From: Magnetococcales bacterium
GTDB lineage: Bacteria > Pseudomonadota > Magnetococcia > Magnetococcales > UBA8363
NCBI GenBank assembly: GCA_015228975.1
Contig: JADGCN010000015.1
Span: 1-48,099, forward strand
Reading direction: 5' to 3'
DNA length: 48,099 nucleotides
This document shows, piece by piece, positions 41,558 to 48,099 of this stretch. The translations under genes were made by a program, and so were the position numbers. The notes under the pieces were generated by a model. That model saw only the letters and a program-made list of their open reading frames with translations. It had not been told where the DNA came from and ran no database searches. Position 1 is the stretch's first letter; each line of letters opens with the position of its first letter.

Positions 41558-41750
41558 AGTGGTGCGAGGTTCTCTTAGGTTACATTTTCTGCCGGCCAGC
41601 TTCCGCTATCCAGGTACTTTTTTGTTGGGCCGGTGGTTTTCTGAAGATTCTTTCGTCATGTTGTTGGATGTTGTCCTTGATATCGGTGTCCGTCGGAGGT
41701 TGTGATGGTGCCGCTCCAATCGTCTCTCCTTGACCTGTTTGCATAACGCC
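41558..41750 (+). promoter_or_regulatory. mamA downstream gap with small upstream ORF (possible leader peptide)
   Basis: A strong ribosome site (GGAGG, from 41695) precedes ATG 41705, but this frame closes after 13 codons (TAA 41744-41746). The large acidic gene opens 4 bp downstream at GTG 41751 without a ribosome site of its own. This is the pattern of a short leader peptide with translational coupling; a frame error in the sequence is also possible. Confidence 0.4.
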
Positions 41751-44700
41751 GTGTCCGATACTATTGATCCCGTGGATGCGATAGACACTTCCAAGTTGGA
41801 AGAAAATCTTTGGGCTGCCCGCATGGATCGAATGGATGCCATGATTCAGGGGGCCATGATGAAGCGCCAGGCAATGGTTGCTCTGGAAACGGCTATCCCT
41901 GTTGCAAGCAGTGAAAGGATGGGGGAGGCCACCGATAGCGTTTATCGTGCGCTGATGGAAAAACAGGTGAGTTTGGCTGCGGGGGATATGGAGGCGCAGC
42001 TTGACGAGGAGGGTGGAACGGACGAAGCGAATGGATCGGATGAGGAGGGTGGTGCGGACGAAGCGGGTGGATTGGGCGAGGAGGAATGGGCGGGCGAGGA
42101 GGGTACGGACGAAGAGGATAGGGCGGACAGGGAGGAAAGAACGATAGAAGAGGGTGGAGCGGACGAGGTCATTCTGCAAAACCTGGCAGTATCACGGATC
42201 CCTGATGCTACTGGTGTGGCATCGACGAAGACTGCGAATCGATTGGCGCACACCGCGACGATGCGTGTTCAGGAAAAGTCGGAACCGGGGAACTCGTTGG
42301 AGAATGGGGGAGGGGATAACGAAAAATTGGAGCTGCGATTGCTTCCACGGTCGCATTTGCAATCGGGTAGCAAGGTTGAAGATAGCGCACCATTTGTGAT
42401 ACGGGGTCCAGATGGGGGGAGGGGCGAGGCGGTTGAAACACAGAACAGGCAGAGTTCGGATGCTGAGGGGGGAGATCAGGAATTTGGGTATGGGGGCGAT
42501 GTGGCATTGCCCCACAGGAGTCGGGATATTCATGCCGAACCAACGCCTATGGAACTGTTCCAGATCATGTCGCATAAACGGCAGGTGGGCGTAACGCAAT
42601 CGTTGCAGTCCAGTCTTGAAATGGGGACCACTTCCGTACGCTGGAGCGAGGGTGCGGCGCAACGTTTTACTGGGGATGACCTTTTTTTGGAAGTGGTGGA
42701 AAAGAGTGCGGCCCCTGCGTCCGCAGGTGGTCTACCCGACCTTCCCCTTCCTGGGCACATCGAACAACCGCTCGCGGTTAGGACAATTCCACCTGACCAA
42801 AATACCATGTGTCGTTTTCTGTCCTTGTTTGGGCAATTGCGTCAGCAGGAGACCCGGGTGGCATCTCGGGATGTCCATAATCGGGAGGTGCGGCAGCCGG
42901 AAGTTGGACCGGTTGTATCTTCGATGCAGAGGGTGGAACATCGGCAGGTGCGGCAACCGGAAGTTGGACCGGTTGTATCTTCGATGCAGAGGGTGGAACA
43001 TCGGCAGGTGCGGCAACCGGAAGTGGAATCGGTTGTATCTCCGATCCTTGCGGAAGACAAAATGGGCGTGGCAGTCCCAGTGACCGAAGAGGGGGCACCT
43101 GCCCCTCTTGTGACGGCTGACGAGCTTGTGGTTGTGGAAAAGAACAGATTATCACGCGCATTGCATGATTTTCGGAATCATAGACAGGCGATGATGGTTG
43201 CGAGTGAGGTAAAGACTCCAGGATTGATCCCCGGGTCGGTAAGTTCCGGGCATGCGTTATCCAGGCTTTTGGTTGAGGAGGAAACCCTGGATGATCAATT
43301 TGTTGCAACAGAGGGTGAGGAAGCGACAAACGCTAATGACTGGAATGATTCCCGGGAATTGTCGGAAATGCCACTTGGTAGCGCTTTGGAGGATAGAGAG
43401 GCCGTTGGCGTTTTTGAAGATATCGTTGCGGTTGTTTCTTCAGAGGAAATAACAGGGATTGAAGTTTTGGAAGATGCCGAAGCGTTTGGCGTTCTGGAGG
43501 AAAATGAGGGCGTTGGTGTTTCTGAAGATATCGTTGCGGTTTTTTCTCCGGAGGAAATAACAGGGATTGAAGTTTTGGAAGATGCCGAAGCGTTTGGAAC
43601 TCTGGAGGAAACTGAAACCGTTGGCGTTTTTGAAGATACCGTTGTGGTTGATTTTCCGGAGGAAAAGGCCGGGATTGAAGAATTGGAAGATGCCGAAGCG
43701 TTTGGTACTCTGGAGAGTGGCGAGGCAGATGGCGCTTTGGAGGAAGTCATTGAGGTTGGCGCACTGGATGAAAGTGAGGAAAGCGGTGTTTTGGCGGATA
43801 TGGAAGGGGTTGGTATTTGGGAGAATACCGAACTGACGGTTGGTATGGAGACCAAGGTTACGCCATCGGTCCCGGACGCCTATCAACGGCACCATGAAGA
43901 AACGGTGTCCGAGCTTATGGCAAACATGACCCTGGAGGAAGAAAGAGAGGGTGTCCGTGGCGAGGAACCCGACTTGCCTATCCCCGCTGTGACGCGTGGC
44001 AGGAGGAGGTTCAGTCAGAAAAGGTTGCCAGAGGGTTTCTTTACACAGGATATTCGGGATTCCCAAGGTACTGAAAAGGGTGGCTTGGTTGCCGGGGGGT
44101 ATGGTGCCAAGCCGTTGGTTCGGGTTCATAGGTTGGATGAGTTGCATTTTGCTTGGCGCTCATTGGTGCGTATGTTCGGGAGCTTTTCCGAATCCTTGGT
44201 ACGGAAATATTTGGAGTGGACATCCCTGGATGGCAATGCCTGGACTGAGTATTACCTGACCCGGGGTCGTAGATCCTTGGCTTTGGGAAGGGTCCATGAT
44301 GCGGTGTTGTACTTTGGCAGAGCCTTGGAAAAAAATGAAGACAATGCGTCCATTTTGGCAGCTTTGGGGCGCTGTCATATCACATTGGGATCCTTCGAGC
44401 AGGCATTGAATTATTTGGAAAAGGCCAAGGAACGGGATCAAGCGGGTGGGGCGTGGCTGGACGCTGACCTGATCGTGGCCTATAGTGGATGCCAGCTCTT
44501 TGATCAGGCGGAAAGATTGTTGCGACATGGCCTGGATGAAGATCGAAGTGCTTCAAGTGATCGGTCTGCCTTATGGTTTCAGCTTGCGGAACTCCTGGCG
44601 CGTCAGGAGCGCCACGCCGATGCCGTCGCGGCCTATCGTGAGGCAGTGGCCCTCAAACCGACACGTCGGGATTATCAGCGGGCGTTGGGGTTCGCTTTGC

Positions 44701-44792
44701 AGATGGTGGGGCAAAGCAAAGAGGCGGTTGCCCATTTGAAAATGGCTGAATCTGTGGATGATAGGGAGTTGACCCCTGGAAATTTGGGGTAG
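41751..44792 (+). CDS. Large acidic repeat protein with MamA-like TPR C-terminus
   Basis: The 1013-residue protein (GTG 41751; TTG 41730 would add seven) is encoded inside the core operon. Residues about 85-150 are very acidic and Gly-rich (GGTDEANGSDEEGGADEAGG). A 60-bp perfect tandem repeat follows near 375-430 (VRQPEVGPVVSSMQRVEHRQ), then a threefold 36-residue acidic repeat near 550-655 (ITGIEVLEDAEAFG). The last 220 residues begin with a MamA-like segment (SLVRMFGSFSESLVRKYLE) and continue as five TPRs (LTRGRRSLALGRVHDAVLYF, ILAALGRCHITLGSFEQAL, etc.). No membrane helix is visible. The acidic repeat region recalls MamJ, which tethers magnetosomes to MamK, and the tail recalls MamA, so a linker between vesicle coat and filament is proposed. 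This role is inference. Confidence 0.85.
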   Translation: MSDTIDPVDAIDTSKLEENLWAARMDRMDAMIQGAMMKRQAMVALETAIPVASSERMGEATDSVYRALMEKQVSLAAGDMEAQLDEEGGTDEANGSDEEGGADEAGGLGEEEWAGEEGTDEEDRADREERTIEEGGADEVILQNLAVSRIPDATGVASTKTANRLAHTATMRVQEKSEPGNSLENGGGDNEKLELRLLPRSHLQSGSKVEDSAPFVIRGPDGGRGEAVETQNRQSSDAEGGDQEFGYGGDVALPHRSRDIHAEPTPMELFQIMSHKRQVGVTQSLQSSLEMGTTSVRWSEGAAQRFTGDDLFLEVVEKSAAPASAGGLPDLPLPGHIEQPLAVRTIPPDQNTMCRFLSLFGQLRQQETRVASRDVHNREVRQPEVGPVVSSMQRVEHRQVRQPEVGPVVSSMQRVEHRQVRQPEVESVVSPILAEDKMGVAVPVTEEGAPAPLVTADELVVVEKNRLSRALHDFRNHRQAMMVASEVKTPGLIPGSVSSGHALSRLLVEEETLDDQFVATEGEEATNANDWNDSRELSEMPLGSALEDREAVGVFEDIVAVVSSEEITGIEVLEDAEAFGVLEENEGVGVSEDIVAVFSPEEITGIEVLEDAEAFGTLEETETVGVFEDTVVVDFPEEKAGIEELEDAEAFGTLESGEADGALEEVIEVGALDESEESGVLADMEGVGIWENTELTVGMETKVTPSVPDAYQRHHEETVSELMANMTLEEEREGVRGEEPDLPIPAVTRGRRRFSQKRLPEGFFTQDIRDSQGTEKGGLVAGGYGAKPLVRVHRLDELHFAWRSLVRMFGSFSESLVRKYLEWTSLDGNAWTEYYLTRGRRSLALGRVHDAVLYFGRALEKNEDNASILAALGRCHITLGSFEQALNYLEKAKERDQAGGAWLDADLIVAYSGCQLFDQAERLLRHGLDEDRSASSDRSALWFQLAELLARQERHADAVAAYREAVALKPTRRDYQRALGFALQMVGQSKEAVAHLKMAESVDDRELTPGNLG
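42886..43045 (+). repeat. 60-bp tandem repeat in acidic TPR gene
   Basis: The 60 bases at 42901-42960 are identical to those at 42961-43020, with imperfect continuations on both sides. In protein each unit is VRQPEVGPVVSSMQRVEHRQ. Identity of the two copies points to recent duplication. Confidence 0.97.
43398..43721 (+). repeat. 108-bp tandem repeats (three units) in acidic TPR gene
   Basis: Units at 43398-43505, 43506-43613 and 43614-43721 share GTTGGCGTTTTTGAAGATA-type starts and the element GATGCCGAAGCGTTTGG. The period is 36 residues with core EVLEDAEAFG. Copies differ by several substitutions, so they are older than the 60-bp repeat. Confidence 0.9.
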
Positions 44793-44804
44793 ACAACGTT
44801 TGCT

Positions 44805-45764
44805 GTGTCCTTTAACGAAGATGATGCGCCAGTGGCTGAACATTCAGACGATCATTTTGAACAGTTGGGCGGGTTGGGTCCGGAGACGAGCAATTCGGAG
44901 CGTGTGCGCCGGATGAAACGTTTGCTGCGTCAATTGTACAAGGATGAGTTTTCGGGCAGTCGCCTGCGTTTGCCACCGTTCAAGGTAAAAGGTTTGGTTG
45001 TATCTTTGTCGCTTCTGTCAATAGTTATTTTTGGCGTGACGACTCTTTATAATTTTAATATATTTATTACCTTTGAAGAAAAAATTTTATCGGCCAAGGG
45101 GCATATCCAAGATGCCTTGCAGCGGCGGGCCAACCTGTTTACCAACTTGATCAATTTGACATTGAATCAGGCCGCCTTGGAGCAGGAGGTGTTTCGGCAC
45201 GTTGCCGATGTGCGGGCGGCCATGGCGGGACAGGAACGGGGGAGGAAAGATGGGGGGGTGGCAGGAGACAAACAGCCGGGGGCGGGAGATTCCAAACCGG
45301 GTGAGTCGGCTGGGGCGGCAACCAGGGCACAGGGATTGGCAGCCGCTCTGTCCGGAATGGAAGGGGGGGCTTCCATGGCGAAACTCATGGCGGTTGTGGA
45401 GCAATATCCCGAAATCAAATCATCGACCACCTATCAGCAACTCATGGATAAATTGGTGGAGATTGAAGACCGAATCATTTCACGTCGGGATGGCTATAAC
45501 GAGGATGTCCGCGTGTACAACACCCTGATCACCTCGTTTCCCTGGTACATCCTGGCCCATATTACCGGATTTAAACGCTACGAATATTTTACCATGGATT
45601 CCATGAATCAGAGCGACAAGCAGGTATTATCCAACCTTTCCTCCATGGAGTTTCAGCGCCTTCTTCCACTGGCTCCAGGTCAAAAACAGGATGCCAACCG
45701 GAAGGAGCTGCCAGTCCAACAGGGTGATGGCAAATTGCCCGCGAACAAGGAAAGCGCGCCGTGA
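44805..45764 (+). CDS. mamQ: Magnetosome LemA-like protein MamQ
   Basis: The 319-residue protein is of the LemA type. It has one membrane helix (about 66-84, VVSLSLLSIVIFGVTTLYNF), then the LemA helical bundle with FEEKILSAKGHIQDALQRRANLFTN split over residues about 90-115. A Gly-rich insertion with RKDGGVAGDKQPG (about 147-165) interrupts it, and the conserved FPWYILAHITGFKRYEYF follows. MamQ is essential for vesicle formation in Magnetospirillum. GTG 44805 is the in-frame start, 12 bp after the preceding stop. Its stop overlaps the mamB start (GTGA). Confidence 0.93.
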   Translation: MSFNEDDAPVAEHSDDHFEQLGGLGPETSNSERVRRMKRLLRQLYKDEFSGSRLRLPPFKVKGLVVSLSLLSIVIFGVTTLYNFNIFITFEEKILSAKGHIQDALQRRANLFTNLINLTLNQAALEQEVFRHVADVRAAMAGQERGRKDGGVAGDKQPGAGDSKPGESAGAATRAQGLAAALSGMEGGASMAKLMAVVEQYPEIKSSTTYQQLMDKLVEIEDRIISRRDGYNEDVRVYNTLITSFPWYILAHITGFKRYEYFTMDSMNQSDKQVLSNLSSMEFQRLLPLAPGQKQDANRKELPVQQGDGKLPANKESAP

Positions 45765-46639
45765 AATATCCCCATTGCCCGGAATGTCGTTATCAGGTGG
45801 TGTGGTATGCCATGACATCCAATGTATTCATGGTGTTTTTCAAGGGGACATTGTCGATCTTAAGTGGATGTTCGGCTTTGATGGCGGATGCCTTGCATTC
45901 ATCGGCGGACGTGGTTGCTTCGGGTGTGACCATGGCCAGCATGCGTATTTCCGGTAAACCGGCGGATGACAGTCATGTGTATGGTCATGGGAAAATCCAG
46001 TTCGTCTCGTCTGCCGTGGTTGGTATGCTTTTGATTGTCGGTGCCATGTTCATTATCTACGGTGCCGTTCGCTCCATCATCAACCATGAGTACAGCTCTC
46101 CCGATGCCATTGCATTGCTGGGGGCCGGTGTTTCTGTGGTGGCCAACGAGCTGATGTATCGTTATCAAAGTTGTGTGGGACGGGAGAACAACAGCCCAGC
46201 CATTATCGCCAATGCCTGGGACAATCGCTCCGATGCCATTTCCTCCATTGCGGTGATGATTGGCATAGCTTTGGCGATATTCGGCTATCCAATTGCTGAT
46301 CCGCTGGCTGCGGCGGGGGTGGCATTGGTCATCATCCACATCGGCGTCGAATTGATCAAAGATGCCATTGCCGGTCTGATGGATACATCGCCTGAAGTGG
46401 AGGAATTGCGTAAAATCTATGAAGTGATGCGTGGTGTTGGCGGTATCTTGGGTGTTTCCTACATGCGGGCGCGTACCGTGGGGGATGCGTTGCATGTGGA
46501 AGTGAGTGTCGAGGTTGATGCCTCCCTGTTTGTCTATGAAGGGGATGTGATCGTCGATGTTTTGAGGGAAAGAATTGTCAATGCCGTGGACCACATCGGT
46601 GAAGTGTATGTTTTTTTGACGCCTCTGGAGGTGGTGTGA
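45761..46639 (+). CDS. mamB: Magnetosome CDF iron transporter MamB
   Basis: The 292-residue cation diffusion facilitator is required for both vesicle formation and iron loading. The N-terminal CPEC motif, the TM2 site MADALHSSAD (His46, Asp50) and the TM5 site AWDNRSDA are intact, unlike in the third CDF encoded at 21608. A cytoplasmic domain is present from about residue 210. GTG 45761 overlaps the mamQ stop. Downstream mamS begins after 40 bp. Confidence 0.96.
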   Translation: MKYPHCPECRYQVVWYAMTSNVFMVFFKGTLSILSGCSALMADALHSSADVVASGVTMASMRISGKPADDSHVYGHGKIQFVSSAVVGMLLIVGAMFIIYGAVRSIINHEYSSPDAIALLGAGVSVVANELMYRYQSCVGRENNSPAIIANAWDNRSDAISSIAVMIGIALAIFGYPIADPLAAAGVALVIIHIGVELIKDAIAGLMDTSPEVEELRKIYEVMRGVGGILGVSYMRARTVGDALHVEVSVEVDASLFVYEGDVIVDVLRERIVNAVDHIGEVYVFLTPLEVV

Positions 46640-46679
46640 TGGCAGCATTTCAGCAAGACAGCTTCCAGGGGAGCTTGGC

Positions 46680-47282
46680 ATGAAATTGGAAGAAGGGTTG
46701 GGATTGTTGGCGGCTGTGGTGATGTTTGTTATTATTGCTGCGGCAATTGCCCCAGAATCATTGTGGAAAGCGGATGGTCGGGATCATGGCTCAAATGCTG
46801 GCGTGGCCATTCCCGTTGGGATGCCCGCTGCTGTGGCACCGGGAGGCTTCAGTCAGCAAAACTTGTGGGCAGGTTCCAATCCCCGGGCCATTCCGGTCGC
46901 TCAAGCCAAAGGAGGGAAAGTCCTCGCAGATCAACCCGTGCCACAACCAGGGGGTGTTTTTAATTTTGAACGGGCACCCCGTGTGCAGTTTTATGGCAAA
47001 GTTCAACAAATTTCTGAAATTATACAGGATGATGGACAAATTCATGTCTGGATACACGATCCTGCTGGCGGCGAAATGCAAATTTCTGTCGCGCCCAACT
47101 GGTATTTGAAACTGGTCAATTGTCAGTTGGATCACGATGTTGTTATAACCGGTAGCGGGTTTCGTTTTGACCGTAAGAACAAGGATGCCCTGGTCTACGC
47201 CAAAAAAATTCAGGTCAATGGTCATATTTGCCACCTTCGGAACGATGAAGGCTTTGCCCTCTGGTCCAACAAGTTGCGCTAG
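46680..47282 (+). CDS. mamS: Magnetosome protein MamS
   Basis: The 200-residue protein has an N-terminal membrane helix (LGLLAAVVMFVIIAAAIA, about 7-24), a Gly/Pro linker and a conserved beta-rich C-terminal domain. Diagnostic stretches are FYGKVQQISEII, GQIHVWIHDPAGGEMQISVA and the terminal CHLRNDEGFALWSNKLR, typical of MamS/MamR. MamS affects crystal size and shape in Magnetospirillum. AGGGGAG lies about 8 bp before ATG 46680. mamT starts 2 bp after the stop. Confidence 0.93.
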   Translation: MKLEEGLGLLAAVVMFVIIAAAIAPESLWKADGRDHGSNAGVAIPVGMPAAVAPGGFSQQNLWAGSNPRAIPVAQAKGGKVLADQPVPQPGGVFNFERAPRVQFYGKVQQISEIIQDDGQIHVWIHDPAGGEMQISVAPNWYLKLVNCQLDHDVVITGSGFRFDRKNKDALVYAKKIQVNGHICHLRNDEGFALWSNKLR

Positions 47283-47284
47283 CG

Positions 47285-47803
47285 ATGAAACGGCCTAAAA
47301 AGAGTTTTTCCGTTCAAAGTTTATTTTCTGGGGCGATGGTGGTGTTGTTGCTGATCGTTGCGGCGTGGGTGGGCAAGGAGCGTTTTGGATCGGGTATTCA
47401 CGGTTTCATGCGGGATTGGATGTCCACGGACAAGGCTTCCCGGCAACTCAAGGGGGAAGTGTTTGGTTCCATGCCAGCCCCAACCGAACCGCCGATGAAC
47501 AAACCGGTGCTGGATATCGTCGCACCGAAGAATACCCGCAAAATTGTGGTCAAAATGATTCCGCAAATCAAACGTACTGCCAAAATTCCCCATTCCTACT
47601 GGGGGCCCTGCACCAAGTGTCATTTGATTATTGGGGGGGCTCCGCCTGGTTCCCAGCCCATCACGCCGGTGGGCAAGGCCTGGGAGAAAGCTTCGACGTT
47701 CAAAAAAGTGGGGCCGCCCATTCTGCCCGATTCGACGCGGCACCACCCCCCCTCGGGTCGGTGCATCAAGTGTCATGATATTGTGGTGGAAATCCCTATC
47801 TGA
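47285..47803 (+). CDS. mamT: Magnetochrome protein MamT
   Basis: The 172-residue periplasmic-type protein has one membrane anchor (LFSGAMVVLLLIVAAWVG, about 13-30) and two magnetochrome haem motifs, C109-TKC-H113 and C160-IKC-H164. MamT works in the electron-transfer path that controls iron oxidation in the magnetosome. It ends the core operon; after it comes a hairpin and a group II intron. No mamX is seen, so MamE, MamP and MamT supply all six haem motifs in the window. Confidence 0.94.
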   Translation: MKRPKKSFSVQSLFSGAMVVLLLIVAAWVGKERFGSGIHGFMRDWMSTDKASRQLKGEVFGSMPAPTEPPMNKPVLDIVAPKNTRKIVVKMIPQIKRTAKIPHSYWGPCTKCHLIIGGAPPGSQPITPVGKAWEKASTFKKVGPPILPDSTRHHPPSGRCIKCHDIVVEIPI

Positions 47804-47950
47804 TTTGGAGGCAGAGTACTGTTTGCAGTTCATCCGGGACAGTTCCCTGCGATATCGGGTTGGATGCTTGGGAGTGCAAGCGATCAATGCACTAATTATG
47901 ATTATCCATGCGGAAGGTTCAAACTACCGGCTTTAGCCGGTCAGGTTTTA

Positions 47951-47980
47951 GCACCGTCATTCCCGCGAAAGCGGGAATCC
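47951..47980 (+). repeat. Partial MITE core (hairpin fragment)
   Basis: The bases CGTCATTCCCGCGAAAGCGG and GAATCC repeat the core of copies 1-3, but no TAAACCGCA end is visible nearby. A separate hairpin, ACCGGCTTTAGCCGGT, lies just upstream (47926-47941). Either a truncated copy or a different family sharing the core. Confidence 0.6.
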
Positions 47981-48099
47981 GTGCGCCTGTAATGGCGCTT
48001 TATCAGCACGGTGCAAGTCCGTGTCGGAGTATGCCATAACTCCGTAGCCGAAGGTAACTGCGTCGCTGTGAGGCGGGGTGGAGAGCAACCGGAAGCGAA
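47981..48099 (+). mobile_element. 5' end of group II intron (runs off window)
   Basis: The sequence begins GTGCGCC and continues with the domain I pattern seen in bacterial group II introns: GTGCAAGTCC, then CCGTAGCCGAAGGTAACTGC, GTGAGGCGGGG and GGAAGCGAA. The intron starts immediately after a hairpin (GCGAAAGCGGGAATCC), the placement favoured by class C introns, which insert after terminator-like stems. The reverse transcriptase is not in the window. Confidence 0.75.

Noticed and set aside
47926-47980. Hairpins after mamT as a CRISPR or integron attC array
   Set aside because: Only two unrelated stems, no regular spacing or spacers, no cas or integrase genes.

Overview
The window is most probably from a magnetotactic bacterium of the Magnetococcales (Magnetococcus-like cocci). 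The basis is an almost complete magnetosome gene cluster at 20-47.8 kb. Its core order, mamH-I-E-K-(F/mmsF)-L-M-O-P-A-(TPR)-Q-B-S-T, matches what I recall of the Magnetococcus marinus layout. The assignment rests on protein motifs and gene order, not on a database search. No rRNA or tRNA genes were seen.

Left part, 1-20 kb (general or island-flanking genes). A very long membrane-anchored coiled-coil protein with a MotA/TolQ/ZorA-like N-terminus runs off the left edge on the minus strand. It is followed by the methionine sulfoxide reductase pair msrP-msrQ (minus strand). A plus-strand operon at 6.35-12.5 kb then encodes a porin, a small phosphate-binding-like periplasmic protein, a hybrid histidine kinase and a REC-adenylate/guanylate cyclase. 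Next come a REC-HATPase protein and a 1187-residue membrane coiled-coil protein (both minus), a Sel1-repeat lipoprotein-like protein, a PEGA protein, a STAS protein and a small GapR/DUF2312-like protein.

Accessory magnetosome part, 20-30.7 kb. This is a patchwork of crystal-shaping Mms6/MamD/MamF-type genes on both strands: an Mms6-N-terminus-like gene, mamD, a MamB-like third cation diffusion facilitator (CDF), a second MamD-like gene, mamF/mmsF, mms6, a TPR protein, a 65-residue MamG/Mms-like peptide, an unknown 216-residue protein, a double CZB zinc-binding protein, a SPOR-domain protein, and an oppositely oriented mms6-like/mmsF-like pair. It includes an 11-copy pentanucleotide repeat and a strong terminator after each of mamD and mms6.

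Core mamAB-type operon, 30.96-47.8 kb, all plus strand. It encodes iron transport (MamH, MamM, MamB), membrane invagination (MamI, MamL, MamQ, MamB), protease/redox control with six CXXCH haem motifs (MamE, MamP, MamT, and the pseudoprotease MamO), chain scaffolding (MamK, MamA) and MamS. Between mamA and mamQ lies a 1013-residue acidic, repeat-rich protein with a MamA-like TPR tail. It is the most unusual gene of the window and a candidate analogue of the acidic MamJ linker, which is not found here.

Three copies of a 150-180 bp MITE-like element with inverted TAAACCGCA ends sit at gene 3' ends, one of them inside the mam operon between mamL and mamM. The right edge is the 5' end of a group II intron inserted directly after a hairpin that shares the core of that element.
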